A DNA stretch of 64,000 nucleotides, from positions 469,501-533,500 of the forward strand of contig NZ_CP017024.1 of the NCBI RefSeq assembly GCF_014522265.1. The letters are read 5' to 3'. Below the pieces are notes generated by a model. It did not search any database and had not been told where the DNA came from. It was given only the letters and a program-made list of their open reading frames with translations. How positions within the stretch are numbered: position 1 is the first letter of the stretch; each line of letters starts with the position of its first letter. This DNA comes from Pseudomonas oryzihabitans (GTDB lineage Bacteria; Pseudomonadota; Gammaproteobacteria; Pseudomonadales; Pseudomonadaceae). Below are positions 24,844-33,414 of the stretch, one piece after another. The translations under genes were made by a program, and so were the position numbers.

Positions 24844-24874
24844 TCGCCACGGTCGTCGTTTCGACCGTGGGCGA
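24844..24874. other. Hairpin in the gap before the 66-residue gene
   Basis: CCACGGTCG and CGACCGTGG (24847-24855 and 24862-24870) pair around a 6-nt loop and extend to TCGCC/GGCGA with one bulge. It ends about 20 nt before the start of the small gene and 72 nt after the permease stop. There is no U tract. It could be a leader structure or a weak terminator. Confidence 0.4.
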
Positions 24875-24893
24875 CCCACCCAGCAGAGCGCCC

Positions 24894-25094
24894 ATGATCA
24901 GCCCGGATGTTCCTGTCGTTAAGGTCCCGTTGCGCGAATATGCCGTCCTGGCGCGTGCCATGGGCGCCACCGTCTTTGCCCAGAACCTCGAAAAGCAGCC
25001 GGGCGAGCTGGTCGGCTGGCGCTTTCCCAAGGGCTGCTTCGTGCAGAAGGCGCATTTCCAGAGCCTGCTGGGCCGCCAGCCGGAGACCCTCTAG
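24894..25094 (+). CDS. Small hypothetical protein
   Basis: A 66-residue cytoplasmic protein starting at the ATG at 24894 (an ATG at 24867 would add 9 residues). It has mixed charge and no signal peptide or membrane segment. The text VPLREYAVLARAMGATVFAQ and VGWRFPKGCFVQKAHFQSLL suggests a small alpha/beta fold. Codon use fits the genome and the third codon positions are GC-rich, supporting coding. The family is not recognised. Its stop and that of DUF523 on the other strand share the CTAG at 25091-25094. Confidence 0.6.
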   Translation: MISPDVPVVKVPLREYAVLARAMGATVFAQNLEKQPGELVGWRFPKGCFVQKAHFQSLLGRQPETL

Positions 25095-25585
25095 GCGTTG
25101 CCTTCCAGCGCCGCGAGCAGGCGCTGCGCCTCTTGCAGTTCGGTCTCGTTGAAGACGGCGACGCCCGCGCGCTTCAGCGCCGCCGCCGTGACGCCCTCGC
25201 CCGCCACCCGGGTGCCGCTGAAGCTGCCGTCGTAGTTTTCCACATTGCCGCAGGACGGACTGCGCGCCTTGAGCACCGCCAGGCGGATGCCATGGCGCGC
25301 GATCAGTTCGAGCGCGGCCGCGGCCCCGGCGACGAAGGCCCGGGTCACGTCCTCTCCGCTATCGGTCACCACCGGCAGCCGACCGTCCAGCACTGCGCCA
25401 CCCTGGCCGCCGGGAATTTCCGCCGGCGGACGGGGCGTCGGCAGGCCACCGGCCACTTCCGGACAGAGCGGCACGATGCGGCCCTGGGCCTGCCAGACCG
25501 CCAGCAGGTCGAAGGGGCCGTGGGCACCGCCGTCATAGCGCACCCGATGCCCCAGCAGGCAGCGACTCACCAGTATCTTTTCCAT
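25091..25585 (-). CDS. DUF523 family protein
   Basis: A 164-residue protein. KILVSRCLLGHRVRYDGG at the N-terminus, PLCPEVAGGLPTPRPP and AVLKARSPSCGNVENYDGSFSG are the DUF523 hallmarks, with conserved cysteines at about 9, 41 and 112. A strong GGGAGG precedes the ATG. The biochemical function of the family is not established; the cysteine pattern hints at redox or metal chemistry. Its neighbours do not inform its role. Confidence 0.88.
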   Translation of the reverse strand: MEKILVSRCLLGHRVRYDGGAHGPFDLLAVWQAQGRIVPLCPEVAGGLPTPRPPAEIPGGQGGAVLDGRLPVVTDSGEDVTRAFVAGAAAALELIARHGIRLAVLKARSPSCGNVENYDGSFSGTRVAGEGVTAAALKRAGVAVFNETELQEAQRLLAALEGNA

Positions 25586-25616
25586 GCAGCCTCCCGGTCC
25601 GCCGCCAGTCTACGCC

Positions 25617-26249
25617 CTAGGCCTGCAGCGGATTGTCGCCACGCCGGCGGAACCAGCCGGTCAGCGACAGCCGCTCGCGGGTGGCCGGCAGCACCTCGTG
25701 GGGCAACTGGCCGGAGAGAAAGCACACCAGGCTGCCGCCCAGGGGCAGGACATCCTGCTGGCGCCGCTCGTCCAGATAGAGCCGCAGCTCGCCGCCCTGC
25801 TCCGGCAACCAGGCATCGTTGAGATAGAGCACCAGGGAGACCATGCGGCGGTCATCGTCGCGGAAGCGATCCAGGTGCCGTGCATAGAAGGCGCCGGGCG
25901 GATAGAGGGCGAAGTGGCTCTCGTAGTCTTCCAGCCCCAGGAACAGGCAGCGGTTGAAGGCCTCGCGCAGGGTGTCCATGAGTTGCAGATAACGCTGCAC
26001 GCCGGGATGGGCATCGTCCGGCTCCAGCCAGGCGATATGGTCGCCTCGTACCCCTTCGCGGATCAGCGGGCTTTCGCCACGACCGATGCCGGCGCGCTCC
26101 AGCTCACCGCGGGCGTGGCGCAACCGGCACTCGGCGGCCAGCTCGGCAGTGAGGTCCAGGGGCAGGAAGATGCTCTGCCGCGACCAGCCGTGCTCGGCGA
26201 GATCGTCGACGATACGTTGCAGCAGGGGATGCTCGGGGTGCAGAGCCAT
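25617..26249 (-). CDS. 2OG-Fe(II) oxygenase (prolyl 4-hydroxylase-like)
   Basis: A 210-residue protein from the ATG at 26249; no strong SD is seen and longer in-frame starts exist. The double-stranded beta-helix motifs are present: FYARHLDRF supplies the HxD iron ligands, QLPHEVLP the distal His, and RERLSLTGWFRR the 2-oxoglutarate-binding Arg. It resembles the P. aeruginosa prolyl hydroxylase PPHD, which acts on elongation factor Tu; this assignment is by resemblance from memory. It would be cytoplasmic and need Fe(II), O2 and 2-oxoglutarate. Confidence 0.82.
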   Translation of the reverse strand: MALHPEHPLLQRIVDDLAEHGWSRQSIFLPLDLTAELAAECRLRHARGELERAGIGRGESPLIREGVRGDHIAWLEPDDAHPGVQRYLQLMDTLREAFNRCLFLGLEDYESHFALYPPGAFYARHLDRFRDDDRRMVSLVLYLNDAWLPEQGGELRLYLDERRQQDVLPLGGSLVCFLSGQLPHEVLPATRERLSLTGWFRRRGDNPLQA

Positions 26250-26427
26250 CGCGGAAACCGTCAGAACCGGGCCAGGCCGGCGGGATGCCGAGTGTAAGAG
26301 AAGTCGGCCACGGCTGCGCGCCTGCCTTGACCAGGCGACGAATGCCCGGGATGAGCGCCTCGACAGCCAGCCTGGGGTTGCCGACAATGGCGGACTTTCC
26401 GGCTCTGCGCCGCTGCCCGAGGTGTCC

Positions 26428-27165
26428 ATGCGCGTTTTGTTCGCTTCCCTGCTTTTCGCCATCAGCCTGCCCGCCCTGGCCGACGATACGGTCAGTCTCT
26501 ATCAGGCCGCAGGTTGGCCCGAGCAGCGCGGACACTTCCGTGACGCCCTGCAGGCTGCCCAGCAGCGCTACCAGAACAGCCTGCCGCCGGCGCTCTACCA
26601 GAGCCTGGTGGACAACAGCAACAAGCGCTACACCGCCGCGGCCATCGATCAGCGCGCCCTGGCCGCCTTGCGCCAGAGCCTGCCGGCCGACGGCCCCGCC
26701 CTGCAGTTCTTCCAGTCGCCGGTGGGACGCAAGGTGGTCGCCGCGGAAATCGCCGCCACGCGCAGCGATCAACTGGCCAAGAACGCCAATGGTGTACCCC
26801 AGATGCAGGCCAGTTCGGCCCGGCGTGCCCAGGCCAAGCGCCTGGCCGCTGCCCTGCCCGTGCGCGAAGCCGGGGCCGAGGTCAGCGTGGCCCTGGCGGG
26901 CCTCGCCGCCGACAGCCTGAGTTCGATGCTGCCGGGCCTGCTGGGCCAGCAGCAATCCGGCGGCATGATCGAGCAGCAGCGCCAGCGATTCATCCAGCAG
27001 ATGAATGCCGGTGACCTGGAAAACACCCTGCTCTATGTCTATCGCCCCCTGAACGACAGCGAACTCGGCCAGTTCGCCGACTTCGCCAGTTCGCCCAATG
27101 GCAGCGCCTACTACCGCGCCGCCGTGGCGGCCCTGCGCGCCGGCCTGGGTGGCGGCGGCCAGTAA
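26428..27165 (+). CDS. DUF2059 domain periplasmic protein
   Basis: A 245-residue protein from the ATG at 26428 preceded by GAGG; an upstream open frame is antisense to the oxygenase and not coding. The signal peptide is MRVLFASLLFAISLPALA. The mature part is helical; LQFFQSPVGRKVVAAE and LGQFADFASSPNGSAYYRAAVAALR are DUF2059 features. Exported, function unknown. It is divergent from the 2OG oxygenase and convergent with the lipase gene, whose stop lies 6 nt downstream. Confidence 0.82.
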   Translation: MRVLFASLLFAISLPALADDTVSLYQAAGWPEQRGHFRDALQAAQQRYQNSLPPALYQSLVDNSNKRYTAAAIDQRALAALRQSLPADGPALQFFQSPVGRKVVAAEIAATRSDQLAKNANGVPQMQASSARRAQAKRLAAALPVREAGAEVSVALAGLAADSLSSMLPGLLGQQQSGGMIEQQRQRFIQQMNAGDLENTLLYVYRPLNDSELGQFADFASSPNGSAYYRAAVAALRAGLGGGGQ

Positions 27166-27171
27166 GGCGAC

Positions 27172-28110
27172 TCAGGCGAGACGCTCGTCCAGCCAGCGGA
27201 AATAGCGCTGGCGGAGGGCTTCGGTCTCGTTGACCAGATGGTGCCGCGCCTCCGGCAGGCGCAGCACCTCGGGTCGAGCGAACTTGGCCTCCAGCACCCC
27301 CAGGTTGTGCCGCCAGTCGACGGTGAAATCCTGCTCACCCTGGATCACCAGCAGGCTGCGGGTACTGGCCGGCGCCCGCTCCAGTTGCGGGATCCAGCGT
27401 GCCAGGGCGCCGACCCACTGCGCCGGCAACTCGCGTGGCTGCAGACCGTCCTGCTGCAGGAAGTCGAGAAAGGCCGGATCCCCGGAATTCACCGAGAAGC
27501 GTCGCGGCAAGGCGCGCACGAAGGGCTTCACCAGGCGATAGGTCCACAGCCCCTGACGCCAGGCGTGGGGTCTGACCAGGGGCGCCAACAGGATCGTCTC
27601 GCCCAGTTCGGGGGCGGGCTCACCGCGCAGCAGATAGTCCAGCAGGATGGCGCCGCCGGTGCTCTGGCCGAGCAGGTGCCAGGGCCGCGGCAGGTCCAGG
27701 CGCCGGGCCTCGGCGATCAGGGCCGTCAGAGCGGTCTGGTATTCGGCGAAGTCGTTGATGCTGGCGCGGGCACCACTCGACAGGCCATGCCCGGGCAGGT
27801 CGCAGGCCAGCACCGCCAACCGCCGTGACAGGGCCCAATCCACGACGTGGCCATAGAGGCCCATATGGTCGTAGTAGCCATGCAGCAGCAGCAGGCTGCC
27901 CCGCGGCTCGCGCGGCCACCAGCCCTGCACGGCGAGCTGGTAGCCGCCGGCGGCCAGCGCGCCCAGGGCCACGGTCACCTCCGGCCGCGCGCGGCTGTCC
28001 GCCAGGCGGTAATGGGCCCGATAGCCCTGGTGGTCGAGATCCGGCGGCAGGTCGCGCTGCAAGGGCACCAGGGCCTGGCGCAGGCGGTCTAGATCGAAGA
28101 GAGGCGTCAT
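27172..28110 (-). CDS. Alpha/beta hydrolase, monoacylglycerol lipase / lysophospholipase-like
   Basis: A 312-residue protein from the ATG at 28110. LLLLHGYYDHMGLYGHVVDW, the nucleophile elbow GQSTGG (Ser), GEQDFTVDW (acid) and EARHHLVNE (His) form the expected catalytic triad of the PldB/Hydrolase_4 group. No signal peptide, so probably cytoplasmic or peripherally membrane bound. It hydrolyses a lipid ester, substrate not defined by sequence. It is divergent from the MarR gene, and the shared intergenic region holds two MarR-type palindromes. Confidence 0.87.
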   Translation of the reverse strand: MTPLFDLDRLRQALVPLQRDLPPDLDHQGYRAHYRLADSRARPEVTVALGALAAGGYQLAVQGWWPREPRGSLLLLHGYYDHMGLYGHVVDWALSRRLAVLACDLPGHGLSSGARASINDFAEYQTALTALIAEARRLDLPRPWHLLGQSTGGAILLDYLLRGEPAPELGETILLAPLVRPHAWRQGLWTYRLVKPFVRALPRRFSVNSGDPAFLDFLQQDGLQPRELPAQWVGALARWIPQLERAPASTRSLLVIQGEQDFTVDWRHNLGVLEAKFARPEVLRLPEARHHLVNETEALRQRYFRWLDERLA

Positions 28111-28242
28111 GGCTCGGTTCAGCGTGAAGTGGCCGCCATGATCGGTGTCCAGGCGGCCGCAGGACAAGGGTTCGCCAACAGACTTTTCCAATTGTTTCAA
28201 AATGCGCAACTCTGCCCTGCGCAAAGATGTCTGAATATTTCG

Positions 28243-28254
28243 CTGCCTAGGCAG
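28243..28254. promoter_or_regulatory. MarR-type operator 1
   Basis: CTGCCTAGGCAG is a perfect 12-bp palindrome 39-50 bp upstream of the MarR start. It ends directly before a TATTCT hexamer (28255-28260) that could be the -10. The half-site TGCCT recurs in operator 2. Confidence 0.65.
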
Positions 28255-28272
28255 TATTCTGGATACGCTTGA

Positions 28273-28284
28273 TTGCCTGGGCAG
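28273..28284. promoter_or_regulatory. MarR-type operator 2
   Basis: TTGCCTGGGCAG is a near-palindrome that shares TGCCT(A/G)GGCAG with operator 1. Its centre is 30 bp away from it, about three helical turns. It lies 9-20 bp upstream of the MarR start, so binding would block initiation of the efflux operon. Confidence 0.6.
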
Positions 28285-28292
28285 ATACTGCA

Positions 28293-28763
28293 ATGTCACA
28301 TTTCGACCGTAGCAACTTTCCGCTGCGCAATTCCGTAGGCCACCTTATCCACCTGGCGAACCAGTACAAGGATCGCGTGCTGGACAGTCACCTGGCGCCC
28401 TACGACATCACCGCTGCCCAGTTCAAGGTGCTGCTGCTGCTCGCCCGCGACCAGACCGATACCCCGGCCGAGCTCAGTCGCTGCCTGTCCCTCGACAGCG
28501 GCGCCATGACCCGCATGCTCGATCGCCTGGAGGCCAAGGGCCTGTTGCGCCGCGTGCGCAGCCTCAGCGACCGCCGCCAGGTACGCCTGGAACTGACCGA
28601 ACAGGGTCAGGCCCTGAGCAGTGAACTCATGCAGATCGCCGTCGACGCGCTCAATGACCTGACCCACTGCCTGGACCGCCAGGAACTGGACGACCTCGAA
28701 CGCCTGCTGCGCCGCCTGCTCAGCCCCTCCGGCCTGCTGCCGGAGACCTCTGGAGACCTCTGA
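28293..28763 (+). CDS. MarR family transcriptional regulator of the efflux operon
   Basis: A 156-residue winged-helix protein from the ATG at 28293; an in-frame TTG 24 nt upstream falls within operator 2 and is unlikely. VGHLIHLANQYKDRVLDSHL, then the recognition region TPAELSRCLSLDSGAMTRMLDRLEAKGLLRR and the wing RSLSDRRQVRLELT are typical of MarR/EmrR. It is followed after 3 nt by the outer-membrane factor, so it is the first gene of a marR-OMF-emrA-emrB operon. It is likely an autorepressor released by the exported toxic compound. Confidence 0.92.
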   Translation: MSHFDRSNFPLRNSVGHLIHLANQYKDRVLDSHLAPYDITAAQFKVLLLLARDQTDTPAELSRCLSLDSGAMTRMLDRLEAKGLLRRVRSLSDRRQVRLELTEQGQALSSELMQIAVDALNDLTHCLDRQELDDLERLLRRLLSPSGLLPETSGDL

Positions 28764-28766
28764 CCC

Positions 28767-30221
28767 ATGACCTTTCGCCTGCCATTGACCGCCCTCTGCG
28801 CCGCCCTGCTGCTGGCCGGCTGCGTGTCGTCCGAAGGGCTGCACACCCAGGGGCGCGCCTTGGATCCGGCGACGCTCAAGGGCGAAGCCACCTTTGCCAG
28901 CGATCGCCTCTCCCCCGCCCAGTGGCCGAGCGCCGACTGGTGGACCCGGCTGGGCGATCCGCAACTCGACAGCCTGATTCGCGAGGCCCTGCGCGACAGC
29001 CCCTCGCTGCAGGAAGCCGATGCGCGCAGTCGCCAGGCCGATGCCGCGGTGCTCGCCGCCGATGCCGATCGCTATCCGCAGATCGACGCCAGCGGCGGCG
29101 TGACCCGCTCGCGCCTGGCACGGCCGGACGACCCCCTCGGCCAGGGCGACCGCTACAGCACCCTGCGCCAGTTCGATGTGAGCGGCAGCTACAGCTTCGA
29201 TCTCTGGGGCGGCCAGCGCGCCGCCTGGGAAGCCGCCCTCGGTCGTGCCCGCGCCGGCGAGGTGGATCGCCAGGCCGCGCGCCTGACCCTGGCGGCCAAC
29301 GTCAGCCGCGCCTACAACCAGCTCGGCCTGGCCTATGCCAGCCTGGACGTGGCCCAGCAGGACCTGGAACGCACCCGCGGCATGCTTGACCTGGCCCAGC
29401 GCCGGGTCGATGCCGGCCTCGACAGCGACTACCAGCTGCAGCAGACCCAGAGTCTGGAAGCCAGCTCCGCCTCGGCCCATACCGCCGCCGAACAGCAGGT
29501 GCGTACGGCGCAGATCCGTCTCGCCGTGCTGCTGGGCAAGGGCCCCGACCGCGGTGCCCAGCTCCCGCGGCCGAAGCTGATCGCTCCCGCTGCGGTGAAT
29601 CTGCCAGCGCAGCTGCCCGCCGAACTGGCCGGTCGCCGCCCGGACCTGATCGCCGCCCGCTGGCGCGTGGAGGCCGCGAGCAAGGACATCACCGCCAGCA
29701 AGACCAACTTCTATCCCAATCTCAACCTGACGGTGGCCGCCGGCAGCAAGGCCATCCTCGGCGATGCCCTGTTCGGCGGGCCGGCCCGCTTCTTCAACGT
29801 CGGCCCGGCGCTGTCGCTGCCGATCTTCGACGGTGGCCGCCGCCGCTCCGATCTCGCCAGCCGGGACGCCGACTACGACCTGGCCGTGGCCCAGTACAAC
29901 CAGACCCTGGTGCAGGCGCTGGGCGACATCGCCGACGCCATCACCCGCCAGCGCTCGCTGGACCAGCAGATCGTCGAGCAGCAACGGGCCCGCGACATCG
30001 CCAAGAGCTCCTTCGACATCGCCACCCAGCGCTATGGCGCCGGCATCGGCAACTACCTCGACGCCCTGACCGTCGAGCAGCAACTGCTGCAGGCGGAGCG
30101 CCAGCTGGCCAGCCTTCGGGCCGATCGCATCGACAGCGGCGTGCTGCTGATGCAGGCCCTGGGTGGCGGCTTCCAACCGTCCAATCTGCCGCCGGCACCC
30201 GCCGCCGCGGCCACACACTGA
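28767..30221 (+). CDS. Outer-membrane efflux lipoprotein (OprM/NodT-like)
   Basis: A 484-residue outer-membrane factor with signal peptide and lipobox LLLAGC (about Cys15). Two OEP repeats are visible. The first is around WWTRLGDPQLDSLIREALRDS to VAQQDLERTRGMLDLAQRRVDAG. The second contains AELAGRRPDLIAARWRVEAASKDI and ends in GAGIGNYLDALTVEQQLLQAER. It would form the trimeric channel for the EmrAB-type pump encoded immediately downstream, spanning periplasm and outer membrane. Confidence 0.92.
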   Translation: MTFRLPLTALCAALLLAGCVSSEGLHTQGRALDPATLKGEATFASDRLSPAQWPSADWWTRLGDPQLDSLIREALRDSPSLQEADARSRQADAAVLAADADRYPQIDASGGVTRSRLARPDDPLGQGDRYSTLRQFDVSGSYSFDLWGGQRAAWEAALGRARAGEVDRQAARLTLAANVSRAYNQLGLAYASLDVAQQDLERTRGMLDLAQRRVDAGLDSDYQLQQTQSLEASSASAHTAAEQQVRTAQIRLAVLLGKGPDRGAQLPRPKLIAPAAVNLPAQLPAELAGRRPDLIAARWRVEAASKDITASKTNFYPNLNLTVAAGSKAILGDALFGGPARFFNVGPALSLPIFDGGRRRSDLASRDADYDLAVAQYNQTLVQALGDIADAITRQRSLDQQIVEQQRARDIAKSSFDIATQRYGAGIGNYLDALTVEQQLLQAERQLASLRADRIDSGVLLMQALGGGFQPSNLPPAPAAAATH

Positions 30222-30237
30222 TACCGAGAGCCCGACC

Positions 30238-31449
30238 ATGGCCGATTCCGCCGCAACCCCCAATGACAATGCCCAGGAGCAGAAACCGCAGCGCTCCGGC
30301 AAACGCAAAGTCCTCCTGCTGCTCCTGCTGCTGGTGGTGATCCTGGCTGGCGTGGGCGTCTACTGCTACCACCTGTTCTATGGCCGCTTCCATGCCAGCA
30401 CCGACGACGCCTACGTCAACGGCAACCTGGTGCAGATCACGCCCCAGGTCGTCGGCACCGTGACTCGCATCGCTGTGGACGATGGCGACTTCGTTCGTCA
30501 GGGCCAGCCGCTGGTGGAATTCGATCCCAGCGACACCGCCGTGTCCCAGCAGAGCGCCGAGGCCAACCTGGCCAAAACCGTGCGCCAGGTGCGCGGCCTG
30601 TTCAGCAACGTCGACAGCTACAAGGCCCAGGTGGCCGCGCGGCGCGTCGAGGTCGAGCGCGCCCGTGCCGACTACGCCCGCCGCCAGCAACTGGCCAAGG
30701 GTGGCGCCATCTCCAAGGAAGAACTGGCCCATGCCCGGGACACCCTGGTGGCGGCGCAGAGCTCCATGACTTCCGCCCAGCAGCAACTGGACACCAACCA
30801 GGCGCTGGTGGACGACACCGAGATCGCCTCGCACCCGGACGTCAAGGCCGCCGCCGCCCAGCTGCGCCAGGCCTATCTGAACCATGCCCGCAGCACCCTG
30901 GTGGCGCCGGTCAGCGGCTATGTCGCCAAGCGCTCGGTGCAGGTCGGCAGCCGCGTGCAGCCCGGTGCGGCGCTGATGGCCGTGGTGCCCCTGGACCAGA
31001 TCTGGATCGACGCCAACTTCAAGGAAACCCAGCTTGCCGAGATGCGTATCGGCCAGCCGGTGGAAATCCATTCCGACCTCTATGGCGACGACGTGCGCTA
31101 TCGCGGCGTGGTGGAAAGCCTGGGCGTGGGTACCGGCAGCGCCTTCTCGCTGCTGCCGGCGCAGAACGCCACCGGCAACTGGATCAAGATCGTCCAGCGC
31201 CTGCCCGTGCGGATCCGCCTGGAAGGCGACAATCTGGACAAGCATCCGCTGCGCATCGGCCTGTCGACGGTGGTCGACGTCGACCTGCACGACCAGGACG
31301 GCGCCCGCCTGCCCACCACCACGCCGCAGCAGCCGCGCTACAGCACCGACGTCTACGACCATCAGCTGGCCGATGCCGATCAGCTGATCCAGCAGATCGT
31401 CCACAACAACGGTCCGGCGGCGCGCGCCGCGGGCGTCGCCAAGCGCTGA
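30238..31449 (+). CDS. HlyD/EmrA-type membrane fusion protein
   Basis: A 403-residue adaptor from the ATG at 30238 (GAGAG upstream). A basic N-terminus precedes one membrane segment (LLLLLLLVVILAGVGVYCY). Then come the biotinyl-lipoyl-like part (ASTDDAYVNGNLVQITPQVVGTVTRI), a coiled-coil hairpin, and the second lipoyl/beta-barrel part (STLVAPVSGYVAKRSVQVGSRV, LDQIWIDANFKETQLAEM). These features match EmrA. It links the MFS pump to the outer-membrane factor. Confidence 0.93.
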   Translation: MADSAATPNDNAQEQKPQRSGKRKVLLLLLLLVVILAGVGVYCYHLFYGRFHASTDDAYVNGNLVQITPQVVGTVTRIAVDDGDFVRQGQPLVEFDPSDTAVSQQSAEANLAKTVRQVRGLFSNVDSYKAQVAARRVEVERARADYARRQQLAKGGAISKEELAHARDTLVAAQSSMTSAQQQLDTNQALVDDTEIASHPDVKAAAAQLRQAYLNHARSTLVAPVSGYVAKRSVQVGSRVQPGAALMAVVPLDQIWIDANFKETQLAEMRIGQPVEIHSDLYGDDVRYRGVVESLGVGTGSAFSLLPAQNATGNWIKIVQRLPVRIRLEGDNLDKHPLRIGLSTVVDVDLHDQDGARLPTTTPQQPRYSTDVYDHQLADADQLIQQIVHNNGPAARAAGVAKR

Positions 31450-31504
31450 CAGCCAAGGAGGCTCCCTGGCGAGCCTCCCCGTCCACCCCTTCTGGTAATC
31501 CGTC

Positions 31505-33031
31505 ATGAGCGATAACGCCTTTCGCCCGGCGAGCCTGGTGCTCGCCACGGTGGGCCTGTCCCTGGCCACCTTCATGCAGGTGCTCGACACCACCATCGCC
31601 AACGTCGCCCTGACCACCATTTCCGGCAACCTCGGGGTGAGTTCGGAACAGGGCACCTGGGTCATCACCGCCTTTGCCGTGAGCAACGCCATCGCCCTCC
31701 CACTGACCGGCTGGATGGCGCGGCGCTTCGGCGAGGTCAAGCTGTTCATGGCCGCCGTGGTGCTCTTCGTCATCACCTCGTTCCTCTGCGGCATCGCCAC
31801 CTCCATGCCGGAACTGGTGATCTTCCGCGCCATGCAGGGCTTCGTCGCCGGCCCGCTCTATCCCATGGCCCAGACCCTGCTGCTGGCGATCTTTCCGGCG
31901 GCCAAACGCGGCATGGCCCTGGCGCTATTGGCCATGGTGACGGTGGTGGCGCCCATCATCGGCCCCATCGCCGGCGGCTGGATCACCGACAACTACAGCT
32001 GGCCGTGGATCTTCTTCATCAACATCCCCATCGGCATCTTCGCCACCCTGGTGGTCTGGAGCCAGCTGGGCAAGAAGCCGGAAAAGCTGGTGCACCAGCC
32101 CATCGACTATGTCGGGCTGATCCTCCTGGTGCTGGGCGTAGGCGTGTTGCAGGTGGTGCTGGACAAGGGCAACGACCTGGACTGGTTCGAATCCAACCTG
32201 ATCTGCCTGGGCGCGGCCTTTTCCGCCGTGGCCCTCACCGCCCTGGTGATCTGGGAGCTGACCGACAAGCATCCCATCGTCAACCTGCGGCTGTTCCGCT
32301 ATCGCAACTTCAGCTTCGGCACCCTGGCGCTGGTGCTGGGCTATTCGGGCTTCTTCGGCATCAACCTGCTGCTGCCCCAGTGGCTGCAGACCCAGCTCGG
32401 CTACACCCCGGTGTGGGCGGGTCTGGCCGCGGCGCCCATCGGCATCCTGCCGGTGATCCTCTCGCCGCTGGTGGGCAAGTTCGCGCACAAGACCGACCTG
32501 CGCCTGCTGGCCGGCGGCTCCTTCCTGGTGATAGGGGCGTCCTGCTTCATGCGCGCCACCTTCAACAACGAGGTGGACTATCGCCACATCGCCGAGGTAC
32601 AGACCTTCATGGGCCTGGGTGTGGCGCTGTTCTTCATGCCGACCACCAGCATCCTGCTGTCCAGCCTCAAGCCGTCGGAGCTGGCGGATGGTGGCGGTCT
32701 GGCGACCTTCCTGCGGGTGCTGGGCGGCAGCTTCGCCTCCTCCCTGACCACCTGGCTGTGGCAGCGCCGCGCCATCCATCACCATGCCCAGCTGACCGAG
32801 GACGTCACCGTCTACAGCCCGGCCACCCAGCATTACCTGGACGCCCTCGGCGGGCCGTCGCAGCAGGCCTATGCGCAGCTGGACAAGGTGGTGGAGAGCC
32901 AGGCCTACATGCTCTCCACGGTGGACTACTTCACCCTGCTCGGCTGGATCTTCATGGGCCTGTTCCTGATCATCTGGCTGGCCAAGCCGCCCTTCGCGGC
33001 CAAGCCGGGGGCCGGTGGCGGCGACCACTAG
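31505..33031 (+). CDS. EmrB-type MFS drug efflux pump (DHA2, 14 TM)
   Basis: A 508-residue inner-membrane transporter with about 14 hydrophobic segments. LDTTIANVALTTISGNLG (the DHA2 motif in TM1), GWMARRFGEVKLF (motif A) and IFPAAKRGMALALLAMVTVVAPIIGPIAGGWITD (TM5 antiporter motif C) are typical. It exports hydrophobic drugs, uncouplers or fatty acids using the proton gradient, with the adaptor and OMF encoded upstream. Last gene of the operon; its stop lies in the hairpin at 33030-33056. Confidence 0.94.
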   Translation: MSDNAFRPASLVLATVGLSLATFMQVLDTTIANVALTTISGNLGVSSEQGTWVITAFAVSNAIALPLTGWMARRFGEVKLFMAAVVLFVITSFLCGIATSMPELVIFRAMQGFVAGPLYPMAQTLLLAIFPAAKRGMALALLAMVTVVAPIIGPIAGGWITDNYSWPWIFFINIPIGIFATLVVWSQLGKKPEKLVHQPIDYVGLILLVLGVGVLQVVLDKGNDLDWFESNLICLGAAFSAVALTALVIWELTDKHPIVNLRLFRYRNFSFGTLALVLGYSGFFGINLLLPQWLQTQLGYTPVWAGLAAAPIGILPVILSPLVGKFAHKTDLRLLAGGSFLVIGASCFMRATFNNEVDYRHIAEVQTFMGLGVALFFMPTTSILLSSLKPSELADGGGLATFLRVLGGSFASSLTTWLWQRRAIHHHAQLTEDVTVYSPATQHYLDALGGPSQQAYAQLDKVVESQAYMLSTVDYFTLLGWIFMGLFLIIWLAKPPFAAKPGAGGGDH

Positions 33032-33056
33032 CCCGGCATTCAGGGAGTGCCGGGCT
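33030..33056. terminator. Bidirectional hairpin between emrB-like and cytochrome c genes
   Basis: AGCCCGGCA and TGCCGGGCT (33030-33038 and 33048-33056) pair around a 9-nt loop. One arm contains the last base of the emrB-like stop and the other lies inside the 3' end of the convergent cytochrome c gene. No U tract. Only 8 nt separate the two stops, so it probably serves both. Confidence 0.5.
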
Positions 33057-33414
33057 GGGTCTCCAGGTAGTCGGCGATGTCGCGCAGGTCCTCGGCGTCG
33101 CCGATGCCCCAGAATCTCATCTTGGTGCCCGGCACCTTCCGCTCGGGATCGCGCAGAAAGGCCGCCAGGGCCTCGCGATCCCAGGCGAAGCCGGCCTGGC
33201 GCATGGCGTCGGAATAGTTATAGCCGGCCAGGCTCCCGGCCTGGCGACCGAAGAGGTCGTTGAGCTGGGGGCCGAAACCGGACTGGGCGCCCGGTCCCAC
33301 CGAATGGCAGTTGTGGCAGCGGCGCAGGAAGAGATTGCGGCCATTGTCGGCATCGGCCCAGGCCAGTTCACCGCTGAGCAATGCCAGCACGGCCAGCCCA
33401 GCCAGGCCCTTCAT
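33040..33414 (-). CDS. Class I c-type cytochrome
   Basis: A 124-residue protein from the ATG at 33414, which overlaps the mutM stop by 3 nt (ATGA). The signal peptide is [20 protein letters not shown]. The heme motif CHNCH is near residue 34 and the axial Met lies in [10 protein letters not shown], as in cytochrome c2/c550 types ([14 protein letters not shown]). A periplasmic electron carrier; partner unknown. An upstream in-frame ATG exists but lies within mutM and would spoil the signal peptide. Confidence 0.88.
   Translation of the reverse strand: MKGLAGLAVLALLSGELAWADADNGRNLFLRRCHNCHSVGPGAQSGFGPQLNDLFGRQAGSLAGYNYSDAMRQAGFAWDREALAAFLRDPERKVPGTKMRFWGIGDAEDLRDIADYLETQPGTP

Noticed and set aside
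20414-25030. A 1,538-codon open frame on the minus strand opposite the ABC, chemoreceptor and permease genes
   Set aside because: It is antisense to several clearly recognised genes, consists of Gln/Gly/His/Asp-rich repeats of reversed coding text, and has no domain. Long spurious frames are expected at this GC content.
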